From assembly GCF_040183065.1 (NCBI RefSeq), contig NC_091132.1, positions 160,967,602-161,031,601 of the forward strand: a DNA stretch of 64,000 bases, read 5' to 3'. Below the pieces are notes generated by a model that saw only the letters and a list, made by a program, of their open reading frames with translations, had not been told where the DNA came from and ran no database searches. The position numbers and the translations under genes were made by a program. Source of the DNA: Periplaneta americana. Lineage: Eukaryota > Arthropoda > Insecta > Blattodea > Blattidae. The stretch's first letter is position 1. Every line of letters begins with the position of its first letter. This document shows positions 36,091 through 48,700 of this stretch, piece after piece.

Positions 36091-36589
36091 ATTTACTGAT
36101 TTAAAATAACAGTTTTTACTTACACTTAGGAGTGTCTGAATATGCATATCTTGAGCCACAGATCCTCCACATTACTCTCTTGTAGCGGCAGGTAAATGTC
36201 TAGTAGCCTATATATTTGATTACGTTGCTATATGCAGAGCACTGAGGCCGGTATTCATAGTCGGTGACTTATTTATTCAATAAGTATGACTCTGTTAAGT
36301 TACACTTATTGCAAAATCTTAACTTATATGATTACAGTATTCATAGTCGGCTAATAAGTCGTACTTTGTTAAGTTTCATTCAATACGTGTAACTTATGTG
36401 TACACACATAAGTCGAACTTATTGGTATGAGAAATTGCAAGGCCATTGTGACGACAATGTAAATCAGACAGTCGATTTTCTTTTGCCTCTAAATTTGTAT
36501 GCATAGCCTCTGTACGATACAATAAAATGATTGCTGTAATGTACGGAAAGAAGAAAAGAAAATATTTCAGTTATGTACAGAAAGATGAT

Positions 36590-37400
36590 TGAATTGAAGA
36601 AGATTATTCTAAAATATTCAAAGATTGTAGAGAATAAGAAGACCAACGCAGTTTTTTTGAAGACAGAAGATTGCAGAAGAATGCAATTCGTCGATACATA
36701 TTGTGGAACATGTAAGTAACCCTAATACAATATTTTCTTTGAAAAGTGTATATTATAACATAAAGAAAGAAATTATGAAGTTTACGCGAAGTTGGAAATT
36801 TTATTGTAATTTGGTTATAATGATTACAGAGATTTGGAAAACAACTACGGATAGGCTACTATGGACGTACATCAAATATCACCAACGGAATATTATGACC
36901 AATGAACGTCAAACAGTGATGGCTACACGAGGTGGTCTTCTAGTAAAAATTTGAAGGACATTGATCCACCTGTAGCACAAATAATTCCTCTCACAATGGT
37001 CCAATTTCCGGGAGCGGTTGACTCCGATATGATTCCGAGTGAACTAGAAGGTAAGCAGTATTATATTCAACTTTCTCTCTTGAACATTTAATTTGTTTCT
37101 TAGCCTATTAGCTATTATTGTTAATAAAGAAAATTATCAAACCATATCTATTTTCATGAAGCGAGTCCGTAATAAGTAACTATACCTAACAAGTGATAGA
37201 ATGAGGAAGAATAAATTCTACATAATTAGCCAGTTGACATAGTGTACATATTGTTTACATTGCAGTTGTGTTTGCAGAGGAAGTAGAGGGATCAAGTATT
37301 ACACCAAATCCTTCCAATGACGTATCCCCCTCTACTACTGGTCCATCCAACTCAATTGCAGCTCAAAGAACAGCTACGGCAACTCCAGCAGCATAAGCGG
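36590..37400 (+). pseudogene. Harbinger Myb/SANT-like DNA-binding protein, remnant
   Basis: Residues TTDRLLWTYIKYHQRN and TNERQTVMATRGG, then in a shifted frame NLKDIDPPVAQIIPL and GAVDSDMIPSELEG, match the conserved middle and RxxxxxTGGGP region of this family. A donor (GAAG followed by GTAAGCAG, about 37051) and an acceptor near 37265 lead to VFAEEVEGSSITPNPS. One single-base frame change lies near 36935. Confidence 0.65.
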
Positions 37401-38079
37401 ATCACACAAGAAAGCGCAGGAATGTAGTTTTGAAGGAACAAAGTGAATTTATTATTATTTTTACAGGTCAATAATGCAACTCAGATCGGAAGCTCACAAA
37501 CGAATACCGCTTGTCCATAATGAAATCCAGACAAATTACTTCAATCTATTATTGTATTAAACTTCATAGTATTCATTGTTGATATTATAAATCATCTAAA
37601 TTTTAAAATGTTTTGGTAAATCACATAAAAGAATAAATATTTTGCTCCACTGAAATACATAAAACTAATTGTGAAATTCATTTACATTTTATCAACATGC
37701 CTCCTAAACACTATGTTAATCAGTTCTCCCTGAAAGCCAAACCGAAGATTGCTGTGCAGATGATGCAACAGGCACAGATTCATATGGAAGAGTCATTACA
37801 TTTGGATCATCTTCTGGTAAGTTGTCATTTTCTCCGAACTCGAATTGTGAAGTACTGCACAGGCAACAATAAATTATATTTGGGACATTGTCGAGTTTGT
37901 TTTTTAAACCAACCGACACATAAGGAAATCATACCTTACGTACCTCAAACATTCTCTCCCTACATTAATTCTCGTTCTTTTGTCGGCTCTATTGTACCTA
38001 TAAATTCTTAAGTGTCAGGCCGATATTTCCACAACTGCTTACATTTGACAAATTATTTACTTTCATTATGAGAGTAAGA

Positions 38080-38500
38080 AAACTTAATTGGTTACTGTGG
38101 TTGCATGTTCGGTGAGCTCTACGCTCGTTTGAAGCAATGAACCACCACGAAGGGTAGCTGCGAATATATTGAATAACCAGTCGTGGACAGCCGATAAGGG
38201 GTGGTCCTCCAGCTTGAGGGTTGGGCGAAGGACTAACAACCCATCACAGTACAAAAGGCCTTGTTACGAAACCCCAACATAAGCCTCGAAATGGGATTGA
38301 TTCTTTGGCAAAGGAATAAGATTATGGGATTTGGTACTTGGAATGGTACCAGTCTTTACAGAACAGGACATTGGTAGCAGAAAAACTAACTAGAATTGAC
38401 TTTCTGGGAGTACAGGGGGTTAGATTAGATGAGAATGGCCTAACACCAATTTGGAACAGAATTCTTTATTCATAAAAAGAGAAAAATTTAAAATGTTTAA
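38080..38500 (+). mobile_element. LINE D 5' region with endonuclease start
   Basis: KIMGFGTWNGTSLYRTGH-like residues at about 38325-38375 match the first conserved block of LINE apurinic-type endonucleases (GTWNVRTLYRAG), followed by out-of-frame remnants of the next block (GVQEVRWDENG) near 38405-38440. Confidence 0.55.
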
Positions 38501-38550
38501 ATTATGGTTTAGTTAACGACGCTCGCAACTGCAGAGGTTATATCAGCATC
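38501..38550 (-). mobile_element. SINE tail fragment
   Basis: The 3' end of the same tRNA-derived SINE as 5946-6152 (GACGCTCGCAACTGCAGAGG on the plus strand), without the tRNA-like head. Confidence 0.7.
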
Positions 38551-38790
38551 TCTTGTGCAGTGCATGTAACACGTATGGAATCCAGAAATGCGTATACAGT
38601 GTTAGTTGGATGATCTGGGGGGGGGGGAAGACCTAGTTGGGAGGATAATATTAAAATGGATTTGAGGGAGGTGGGATATGATGCTAGGGACTGAATTAAT
38701 CTTGCTCAGGATAGGGATTGATGTCGGGCTTATGTGAGGGCGGCAATGAACTTCCGCGTTCTTAATTGTAAGTATGACAGCAAGAAGGCT
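38551..38790 (+). mobile_element. LINE D 3' fragment
   Basis: Reads RNAYTVLVG, then WEDNIKMDLREVGYDARD, a stop, INLAQDRD and CRAYVRAAMN: the C-terminal end of a LINE ORF2, as at 29690-30190. With 38080-38500 it makes a copy whose centre is lost. Confidence 0.65.
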
Positions 38791-38933
38791 TTGTTTTAAA
38801 TTCATTTTATTAACACATAATAAGTTAATTTAAATTGACTGGACAAGGGTATTTAATCTCACTAATACTGAAATTTAATGTATATTAAAGAAACCTAACC
38901 TCACCGATATATTTAATATCTCATGTAAATTAA

Positions 38934-39144
38934 ATTATGGTTTATTTAACGACGCTCGCAACTGCAGCACCGCCGATGTGCTGGAATTTTGTACCGCAGG
39001 AGTTCTTTTACATGCCAGTAAATCTACTGACATGAGCATGTCGCATTTAAACACACTTAAATGTCATCGACCTAGGCCGGGATCGAACCCGCAACCTCGA
39101 GCACAGAAGGCCAGCGCTATTCCAACTACGTTAACTAGGCCGAC
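38934..39144 (-). mobile_element. tRNA-derived SINE, copy 2
   Basis: The full-length minus-strand head GTCGGCCTAGTTAACGTAGT, B box in GCGGGTTCGATCCCGGCC, and tail TCGTTAAATAAACCATAAT are present. It is inserted in the Harbinger transposase relic, so it is younger than that element. Confidence 0.85.
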
Positions 39145-39929
39145 AAATACCTCATATATTTATAGATTACGGTTATGGTTATGGCTATATTTTAAGAACA
39201 TTAAATTTATTTCAAAATTTTCCGTGGTATAAAATCTCAAGCGAACAAGAAGTAGTAGTCTAGAAGAACTGGCAAACCTCGCTATCTCGGTTTTGCAAGA
39301 GTTCTTTCCACTTTCGGAAGTACTGATTCCAAAAGCTTTTGCAAAAACGAAACCTCCTTTTGAATTCAAGATCATTATAAAATTCAAAGCGACCCATGAT
39401 GTTTCGAAAGTAACGCTTTTGGGCGCAAATTTCTTGCATTTTAATAACTACCTTGGCTAGTTCTTTATAAACGTTATTAATTTTTAGGTTAAAACTGACA
39501 TAAGTCAGGGGTTCCCTTGACTTGATAAAGTTTAACTTATTTCATAACACAAGTCGCACTTGAGTCACTATGAATTGCAATAAGTTCAACTTCATGAAGT
39601 CAGACTTTGTAAAGTAAAGCTTATAAAATAAGCACGACTTATAATAAGTACGACTTATTTGGACCGAAATCTGCAACTGAGACGAGATTTAAGTTCGACT
39701 TATATATAAGTATGACTTATCTCGACTATGAATACCGGCCTGAGAGTACTGTAGCTAAAGCAATTTCATAATTCAGCCGTTCAGAGCAGAAGTGGTGTAA
39801 GTTAAAAATGGGAAATGAGGGTTAAAGTAAACATTCTGTAAAATACAGAGCAAAGTACTAATTAATATGTTCTTCGTGCTCATGATACCGTCTAAATAGT
39901 GAAATTAGTATCTACCCTTAGACAAATTA

Positions 39930-39930
<1 letters not shown>

Positions 39931-39997
<67 letters not shown>
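39931..39997. repeat. (ATT)n microsatellite, spacer copy 2
   Basis: About 21 ATT triplets, at the position matching 10906 and 61310. Confidence 0.95.
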
Positions 39998-39998
<1 letters not shown>

Positions 39999-41524
39999 GT
40001 TAAAGCTGGTAATTTACACATACTGGCATCATTAAAATGTTATAAAACAAAATAAAATAAAAGTTATGTTCAAACAAAAACTAAAATTTCATTTTTTGTT
40101 TATTATTCCTAGGAAAAATTGAAAAAAAAATCACTTGATTTCTATTTCATTCGTGTGGAACTTCTCGATACTGGCAGCTCTAATCCTTAAATGTGTGTTT
40201 ATTTTGTGTGCTGAAAGTATCTTCATTAGTGCAATAAAATTACTTCCTGTTGATGTGATCTGCCAAGAAGAAGAATTTCAAAGATAAATAATGAATCCGA
40301 GATTCAATCGCAGAGACATATTGATTACCTGATGAGTGCATTCTACTTTGATCAGGATTTGATAAAAATGGAAATATGGTACCAGGCCAAATGAAATGAA
40401 GCAATATTGGCGAATTATTGGTGATGCATAAAGAGAGATCCCCAGAAAGACATCAAAACTGTTCGTTTCGTGCGACATTTTGAAAGTTTGAATGGGTATA
40501 AAAATATTTTGGTCGTGGGGAAAAAGCACATAAATAAAAAAAGTTGATTTTTCTGTTACACCTCATCACATAAGTCAAAAATTTTTATGTAATATTGAAA
40601 TGATAAAAGTTTTTGTGTTACATTGAAAATGGTCTTACTTTGACCAACATACATGAGCTTCGTTATTATACTTATATTTAGTTAAGGGTAAGTTAAAAAA
40701 AAAGTCACATTTTAAAAATTCATTTTTTTTTTACTTACGTGTCTTTTCCAGTGACCAAAGAATTATTAATAATAATTTATAAAAATAATATAATATAATA
40801 TTATTATATTAAATATATAAAATAATTTTTGTTATTGGAAACTGCTTTTATTAATAATCCAGGGGTTCATATACAATTTTATAATCTCCAATGTTATATT
40901 ACGGCATTACAATATGTGTTAATGATATTATTCAGCCCGTTATTTGACTTTTTTTGGTATTCTTGTTTAAATTTTGAATTTTTCGTCCTTATTTCCAAAA
41001 TTTACAGAAAATCCTGGCGTCACAAACAAAATGTGAATACAGGCCCGGAACAAACAATTTCTCACTACCTAAAACCAATCATGCAACTTAAATTATGGTA
41101 TTGAATTTATATTTCAGTCATGACATTTGTCAGCTTTCACATTTTTTCACTTTCATTTTCTAAATTAGAGAAAAATGTAGAGTGGTAATGAAAATATGAA
41201 TACAGATTCGGATTCGGTGTACTTCAGTTAACTAGAACAAGTAATTGTAGCAGAAATGTTTTTTAAATGCGTATCAATGTAATAATAAAAACAATAATAT
41301 CTCCAATGAATTAAATCTCTCCAGTATGTAAGTGTGCATGCCATTGTAAGTAACCTAAAACCAGACAATTCTTTCCACAATAGCGCTGACGTGTCACTTA
41401 AGAACCTGTAATCTTGTTACCGTCAGATGTTTGTCACTTGTACCAACTCTCAATAGTTCCAAAGTGGAAGCTGAGAGAAAGCGGAATCTCTGACCGATAC
41501 GTGATTCATAGCAGAAGCGACTTA

Positions 41525-42393
41525 GGCCCGTAACACAGTTGAAGAGTTTTCGCTATCACAGATCACACCTCGCTATGATCTTCTATGCACTGCCTTCATG
41601 CAGAAAGCATTTTTCTGATTATAGTAATGACTCATTGGGGGAAATATTACAGATTATGTATTTACGTATATTGTCGTACTTAAATATATAACCTATAAGT
41701 ATACTGTCGTACTTTACAAATTACGTACGAACGCTATGTTGAATCCGAGTATTCAGATGATGAGGAAATGGAGTTACATGAATATATTTTGTTAATGAAA
41801 AAAAGTAGGCCTAAAGTTAGAGTCAGAAATATCTGAAAATCACATTGTATTTCACGACAATAAGGGCGCGTTTTGGGAACTGGTTTCGATTTGAATGATG
41901 ATACGTTTAGGCGTTATTTCAGGTTCAATGGACCTCAGTTTTTTGCCATTCATGATATAATAGAGGATTCTTTGCTATGTTCTGATTAAAATTATCTAAA
42001 CTCGTAAGTTTCGTGTTTTTATAGTTTTCATCCCATGTATCATATAAAAAGGCCTATGGGTGACATGGTAGAAGTTCGATAAGTTTCTGACTGCAATTAT
42101 CAGATATCTTTCCTCATTTTCAAATAAATAAAAGAATACATTCATCGCCACCTGTGATATCTTTTTCTACATTCAATCGTCATAAAGAGTATAAATGTCA
42201 AACATCTTTGATAAATGTGTCAAGAAAATTCGATGAGATACATATTCCAGCGACAAACTCGCGCGAGGTTTTTTCCCTAGAACGAGAATCTCTTCCAGTG
42301 TGTGGACGTCCATTTGAATCCATGTTATCAATTTTTTAATCTTCTCGCAACATATTTCTCGCTAGCGAAAACTCTTCAAGTGTGTTACGGGCC
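41525..42393. mobile_element. Harbinger deletion derivative, 869 bp
   Basis: Inverted ends start GGCCCGTAACACA and run about 30 bp to TTCGCTA with few mismatches. TTA duplications are at 41522-41524 and 42394-42396. Inside, about 41735-41990 on the plus strand reads YESEYSDDEEMELHEY, then DDTFRRYFRFNGPQFFAI, like the N-terminus of Harbinger transposases. The catalytic core is missing, so it needs a helper. Confidence 0.85.
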
Positions 42394-43056
42394 TTAATTC
42401 GTATATGTGACAGCTCTAGAGCGGGAACGACTGCAAATCAGAAGATTAACTTGAAGGACAACAAAACTGGGATCTAAAGAATTTCGTGCCAATCACAAGG
42501 TTATTGTCCGTAAGTATTTTATGCTTAAGCTGCAATTCATCAGTGCAGTTTTCCAAGAATAAATGCCCTTATCTTTCGTAAATATTATTGAACTGGCAAA
42601 AATTCTCGGATAAAATCGCTATTATCAGTCACAGAGAATTTCCAGAACTATTCTGTGACTACAAAACAATAGCCATACCCCACAAATAGAATGGATTCTG
42701 GAGAGCTTGAACGCGAATCAGCGTTTCCAAGATAATGTTTCTCGCTTGTGCGAAAGTACCTACATTTTGAAATGACTATAGTAAGCAAGTTTTTCCCAGT
42801 CATTTCACTAGTATGGATTTTGCTTGTGAGAATGTATTGCTGAGTTTCTAGACTACTCCACGGTGTATACTTCTACCCAAAAGCATCACATTTAACACTT
42901 TCTCCAATCAATCAAGTTAAACCAAACTTGACAATTCAATCACTTCTCGCCAGGAGGTGAGCGTAAAAGCCATTTGAGATACCTCTCAGCAGAGAAAGAC
43001 CTTCCACACAAGATCCAACTATATCGCTTCTCGCTGATGAATATTATAGTAGTGTT

Positions 43057-43129
43057 TATTTAACTTGGTAGAGATAAGGCCATCAGGTTTTCTCTTCCCC
43101 CTACCAGGGAATTACAACTACAATATTAA
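43057..43129 (-). repeat. LINE 3'-end-like hairpin sequence
   Basis: TTATTTAACTTGGTAGAGAT, then GGCCATCAGGTTTTCTCTTC and CCCCTACC, form a stem (GGTAG...CTACC) followed on the minus strand by a TAAATAA tail. A related piece, CTTAACTCTGCCAG, is at about 53424. The family is not named. Confidence 0.35.
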
Positions 43130-43673
43130 GGCCGTGTCTCAAAGCTACATTTTCAGCTGAAGTGAACTAGATTGTTGACTAAATAGCCGGATGTGACGTC
43201 AGAAGTCATGAGCCAAAGCTACATAGTGCATAGCAATCAAGTCCGCAGTAGCTAGTCAACGAAAATGCTTGCTTGATTGCTGACTTGTTCACTAAACAAA
43301 CATGGATACGTCATCAGCAAATGGGGTTATGAAAATCTGAAAATGCTTTGGAAGTGAAATAATGTAAATATAATGTAGAATAACACGTTAACTTTGAACT
43401 CTGACATTGTTAGTATCTTCTGACCAATGTTTTAAACATTACTGTAATATATAAGGCCCTTATCATTTCCACATAACTCGTAATGAAACTGCATTAGGAC
43501 ACTGCCTTCTTAATTTAGTGCTACGCCGTGATGTCATGGTTTTTAGAAAAATAATCTATGAAGAAGGCCATGTTTCAAGCATACACTTCCAAAGCTCCCT
43601 AGTGTATAGTTTACAAGTCACCTAGTTGCTAGTCACTAGTGTGTAGTATGGACTTGAGCTTTGAGACACAGCC
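43130..43673. mobile_element. Harbinger-type MITE, 544 bp
   Basis: Ends are GGCCGTGTCTCAAAGCT and, inverted, GGCTGTGTCTCAAAGCT, with TAA duplications (43127-43129 and 43674-43676). The empty site is in the gene 2 tail at about 14522-14527. No coding content. Confidence 0.85.
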
Positions 43674-44406
43674 TAAGAATGCAATTAAAATTATAATTAC
43701 AATTAGTATTAAAATTATAATTACAATACAAGTCAAAAGTACAAAAAATTACCCGATTAATAAAAGCTAGATAATTTATTATAGATATTAAGAACAAACA
43801 GTTTATTGCTGAAAAACACTTTAAAGCTAGCATAATAAAAGAAAAAAGTGATGAAAGAGCAGGATATTTAAGTATTTATTACGAAACATAACCATGTACA
43901 CGCATGAGTGTATATTAAGATGTGCGCGCCATAAAAAACGCATTCCACACACATGACAACTGAACAGTATCTCTCATGTATTCATACGTGAATAGACACT
44001 AAAATTTTCCGAGCGCAAAATATCCAATCGAAACGAACCAGAACTGAACGGTTTTTCAGAAAAAAGCATCTAGAGATTCACCGGACGTGCAAAACACCTC
44101 TTACACAAATCACAACTAAACGGCTTCTAGCGTGTGCGAACACGTGAATGCAAATTAAGATATTCAGCAAGAGACGAACACTTTGCATAGAAGTCACGTC
44201 ACAATTGATTGGCTTCATGCCATGTGCAGGCGGGAATGCTTCTTCAGACCTGAAGACCTCTGACAACAGTTGCCACACAAGTCACAAACGAATGGCTTAT
44301 CACCAGTCTGTACGCGTGAAAGCATACTCAAACTTTCGGAGCGCCAAAAACTCATTCCGCACACGTCACAACTGAATGGTTTCACGTCTGAGAGTAGGAG
44401 TTATGC

Positions 44407-45271
44407 TTATGGTGATACTTCGAAAGTGAAAGACGTCGCAACTGAAAGCTTCTCGCTAGTGTGCATAACTGAATGGCTTTTAAGAGTTGAAGATCTTGAA
44501 AAACACTTCCCACAAACGTCACAACTGAATGGCTGCTCGCCGGTGTGCACCACTGAATGCCTTTTAAGATGTTCTGATCTTGAAAAACACTTCCCACACA
44601 GGTCACAACTGAAAGGCTTCTCGCGAGTATGCACCACTGAATGCTTTTTAAGATGTTCTGACCTTGAAAAACACTTCTCACACACGTCGCAACAGAATGG
44701 TTTCGCGCCAGAGTGCACGTGTGAATGCCTCTCCAGATTTCCTAAGCGAGAAAAACTCTTTCCACACACAATACAACTCAATGAACTTTTGTTTGTGTGT
44801 ACTCGTGTATGCTTCTTCAGACAGTTGGAGTTAGAACAGACCTTCCCACACACGTCACAAATAAATACGTCATTTGTATGCACGCGTAAATGGCTCTCCA
44901 GATTTCCTAAGCGCGAAAAACTCTTTCCACACACCTCACAACTGAATGGCCTCTCATTTGTGTGCACGAGTGAATGCTGCTTGAGATAGCTGGACTTTGA
45001 AAAGCACTTTCCACAAACGTCACAACTGAATGGTTTCTCGTTTGATTGAACGCGGGAATGCTTTTCGAAATCCCCCGATCTTGAAAAACACATTCCACTC
45101 ACATCGCCATTGTATTCCTTGTTACATTTGTGTACGTGGTAATGGCTTTTGAGATTTTCAAACTCGAGAAAAGACATTCCGCAAATGTCACAATCGTATT
45201 TCTTGCCGTCGTACTCTTCAGGAATATTTCCGGAGAATTTTGCATCTCCACTAATATGGCTAGCTGCAACA
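44407..45271 (-). CDS. gene 3 exon 4: zinc-finger exon
   Basis: The acceptor is TTTATAATTGTTAG on the minus strand, and the exon starts at 45271 with (R)VAASHISGDAKFSGNIPEE. The alternative AG at GTTGCAG would give an immediate in-frame stop, which decides the site. Intact fingers include CDVCGKCFSKSSYLKQHS, CEVCGKSFSRLGNLESHL, CDVCGKVCSNSNCLKKHT, CIVCGKSFSRLGNLERHS, CDVCEKCFSRSEHLKKHS, CDLCGKCFSRSEHLKRHS and CDVCGKCFSRSSTLKSHS. Fingers 4 and 6, and 7 and 8, are near copies. A single-base loss near 44450 gives a foreign tail (LSVATSFTFEVSP). Confidence 0.8.
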
Positions 45272-45585
45272 CTAACAATTATAAATGTCATTAGTGGAGA
45301 GAATGTCTAGACTTCAAATGAAGAAATATATGCCCCATAAGGAAAGTAATATAGGAGAAATTGATAATGGACTTTCTCCTTCAGTTACTTTTTGTACAGA
45401 TTACATTTAAAAAAATTAATTAGTAATAGTAATTATAATAATCATAAGGGCAATAATGATAGTAATAACAATAATTAGTCATTTATTTATTAATATTTAT
45501 GTGCTGGACAACAGACACTGGAAAATAGAAGTCCAAGACAGTAATACAATTAATACAATTAAATAAACAACCATGGTACAAATTA

Positions 45586-45631
<46 letters not shown>

Positions 45632-45712
45632 GTAGTACTAATTGTGGTACTGGTATTAGTAATATCTGAAGTATTATCAGTAAATAATAATAACAATATT
45701 AATAATAACTAC

Positions 45713-45747
<35 letters not shown>

Positions 45748-48700
45748 TAATAATAATAATAAAGATTTTGAAACTTGTAAGTCCAGACACTGAAAACTTC
45801 CCACATTTACTAATTTCCTTGCGTGAACACAGCATCTGTCTTAAATCTATAGGAGACAAGGATGATTTAAAGCAGTAGAACTCACTTTCTTCTATGTTAT
45901 CAACAAATTTCTATTAGAAATTCCAGGACAAACTTAAGAGATTAATGGAAACCATTTTTCCTGGCTATAGACAATTAGAAAATGAAAGAATTCAATTAAT
46001 TGGCCTGCATTAAACGTGATAAGGTGAAGGCAGGTCTATGCTTTGGTATTTCCTTGAATATCAGCAACTTTAGCATCAATAGTTGTAATGGTATAGCAAT
46101 GGTAAAACATTTCTAGGTGATAGTTATAGGAAATATTATAATTAAGCTATTTCCTCCCGAAAAGTATACTTTCATCTGAATAAAACTAAAAATAATTTGT
46201 TTTGTCGTGATATAAATAAAGAGTGAAACCAACGACAAAGTAAGGACTCAAGCATTTCACTCACCGTTCAGTCAAGACTTCATTCTCTTCTCCTGTCACT
46301 TCCGGTTTGCCCTCACCTCTCACTTCATCCAATTCACATGAACTTTCCTGCACATCAAGATTTTGCAAAACTGACACTTAGGACAATAATAGATTAACTA
46401 TTCATGCATGGTAGTTTATACACTCCATAGATTTAAATAAAAATCCTACCCAATGCAATATACAATATGAGCATTCTTGGCAAAAGAAATAAATACAAAA
46501 GAATTGCATACAAGAAATTATTGCAATTTCTAAGAATTATCGTGTAGCAAGTAAATTTTGCACAAGCACTGAGTTAATTGAAAGTGGAAGTGGCAATGAT
46601 GGTGGGTAGTAAGAAAGCATTTGTTCCTTCATAAGCCGCTAATGGACGAATTACCCCGAAAGACGCGTTCCAAGAATTATGTTTACTGTTATTGATCCGT
46701 TAAAGAATTCACTAACTTAAAGATCTGATTTCCCTCCTATAATAATATTTATTCCTCTGTTAGACAGCCACCTTGCGTACATTTTGTGTATTGGCGAGTA
46801 ATTTAATATTTTTGGTTCATCATAATGTTAAATGTGTGACATTCAGGCATGCGATATTTTGTGGAATAGGCCTATAAATACAAGATATTATAATAATATT
46901 GCATATCGATGGCTAAAAAGTGATACCTCGTATCTGTACATTTGCAGGTAAATAAAAACAAAGCTTGGAAATTATTTTCTCAAAATAGACAAACTTCTTA
47001 TATGTTTCTACTTTGCATGATCTTCTATACGAGAACAAAATATCAGTACACCGTCTAATTTTGTGAAAACAATTATAATGTAGTTAATCTAAATAATACC
47101 AACGTAGTTAAACTAAATTACCATTTTTGTAGATAGAGGTATATATTCTTAGCTATCGATATGCGATAAATTGATTAAATATTTTTATACTTATTCATTT
47201 ATTCATTAATTATTCGAATAGCGAAGTTATTATTTATTTCTTTATTACAGGCACTATTTCGTCTGAGGAAGAATTTATCTGCTCAGTAGACTGTCTTTCT
47301 ATTTCATATCAAATTAATGCACTCTTGCGCTATTTCTAATAAAACATTTGTCATATTTGAAGAGTTCACTGCAAGAATGATGGATGTCACTTTCTCGTCC
47401 AAAATGAACCAAGGCTGCCAATGCATAGATTAAGACATATACAATGTACATAGAGAGTTATATGGCATTTACACTGACTATTACACTCTTACTACGTCAT
47501 ACTACTTTTGACCAATAAAATTGTACGAAAGGACGTATTTCAACCAATCATGGCTGCTTATCGCACAATTTTATCGCGTCCCTAGCATTTGTTTCTTTGT
47601 TTGCCAACATTTCAAACTGCGCTGGTCTGTACGTCAAAAATATATATAAAATTACAAACCACTCCAGTCGATGCACAGCAGTTTCAAATATGACTCGCAT
47701 TGGCATTCAAGAACAAGAATTAATAAAAATCACTGGTCATACCTATGCATCTTCTGAAATCCGATTTACAAATAAATGAAGAGCACCATTCGGAAAACCT
47801 GAATAAGTTGAATACACCATGTAGGCCTAAATCAACGAGTTCCAGTTCTATTACGCACACGTCCAACATAACATCAATTGAACCACGAACCACATTCAAA
47901 TTTGAAAATTATTCACGTTTATTTTTTATGTCATCGTCGTTAATTAAAACTTTTCTAACACTTGTGTATATTAGTTAGGTTATGTTATAGTTTCTGCACT
48001 CACCTCAGCTTCATTCTTCACGATGGGAAAGTCTACTGACACTTCAACTTCCTCACATGTCATCTCTGATTTCACATCGTATCTGTGGTCTGTACATTCT
48101 GTTTTTATTTCAATGAAGTGGAAGTCTAATAAATTTCCTTCCTGGGAAATAAAGAATAAAATTAAATGAGCACTACATGATATAAAGTTTAGGCCTACAC
48201 GAAAGATCCGTGGTTATTTATGAAGTCCGTCCTCACTATTATTAATACTGATGTCAATGAATGCACGAGTATTATTTACCAAAATTGTACAAAAGTATTA
48301 ATTAAACAAGAATGGTTTTCAATCATATGACTTATTTTAATGTAAATTATGTAATTATAAATTTATATTATATTTTTAAAATTGTTAATGTTTTCGCCAT
48401 TCAGTATGGCAACTTCAGACATTGATAATTAAGAGATATTTTGGGAAAAATACATTACATCAATATTGTACTGAAGATTTTTACATTATATCAAAATATA
48501 GATTGTTGATGTCAATATTAAAAACATTTAAAAAACGGTGAAATACTTAAGTGTACCAATTAAAATCAAAATTTCAAATATGCACATTTAATCGGAATTA
48601 AGTTAAGTAACTATATCTTATTACGCTGTACATGAATATTGTAAAACAAATGCGCATAATACTTCTATTACCATATTAAGAATATTTAATTAAAAAAGAA

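Larger units (their letters stand above)
37697..39430 (-). pseudogene. Harbinger transposase remnant, interrupted
   Basis: The N-terminal part is at about 39400-39200: FEFYNDLEFKRRFRF, then in another frame ARFASSSRLLLLVRLRFYTT, a pattern seen at the start of Harbinger transposases. The C-terminal part is at 37850-37716: FGENDNLPEDDPNVM and SSVWLSGRTD. The catalytic DDE core is missing, and the gap holds a SINE and LINE pieces. Confidence 0.55.
36246..39740. mobile_element. PIF/Harbinger DNA transposon, 3.5 kb, inactive and invaded
   Basis: Perfect 18-bp inverted ends GGCCGGTATTCATAGTCG start at 36246 and end at 39740. The flanking 3-bp duplication is TGA, and copies 1 and 3 show the empty site at about 10719 and 61117. 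Sub-terminal parts hold repeated AAGT...GACTTAT palindromes. It carries relics of both usual Harbinger genes, convergent: a Myb-like protein (plus strand) and a transposase (minus strand). SINE and LINE pieces have entered the transposase side. Confidence 0.9.
28707..42600. other. spacer copy 2 between genes 2 and 3
   Basis: It aligns with 8583-13380 and 58049-63380. Length is inflated by private insertions: 29055-30855, two hAT elements (31512-35025), a Harbinger (36246-39740) and a Harbinger MITE (41525-42393). The remaining stretches (28707-29054, 30856-31500, 35034-36245, 39744-41521) hold no recognised gene apart from a doubtful THAP-like relic at 35845-36090. Confidence 0.6.
42620..44406 (-). 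pseudogene. decayed 3' part of gene 3 zinc-finger array
   Basis: Behind the stop at 44407 finger pieces continue on the minus strand: [18 protein letters not shown] (about 44370-44320), FVCDLCGNCCQRSSGLKKHS (about 44290-44230), and faint ones to about 42620 that match 13390-13990 and 63390-63990. Stops break every frame. A Harbinger MITE (43130-43673) lies inside. Confidence 0.6.

Noticed and set aside
38622-38634. Poly-G run in LINE D
   Set aside because: Homopolymer within a dead LINE fragment.
44148-44989. Long plus-strand frame opposite the gene 3 fingers (239 codons)
   Set aside because: Antisense shadow of the C2H2 array; its regular spacing mirrors the finger repeat.
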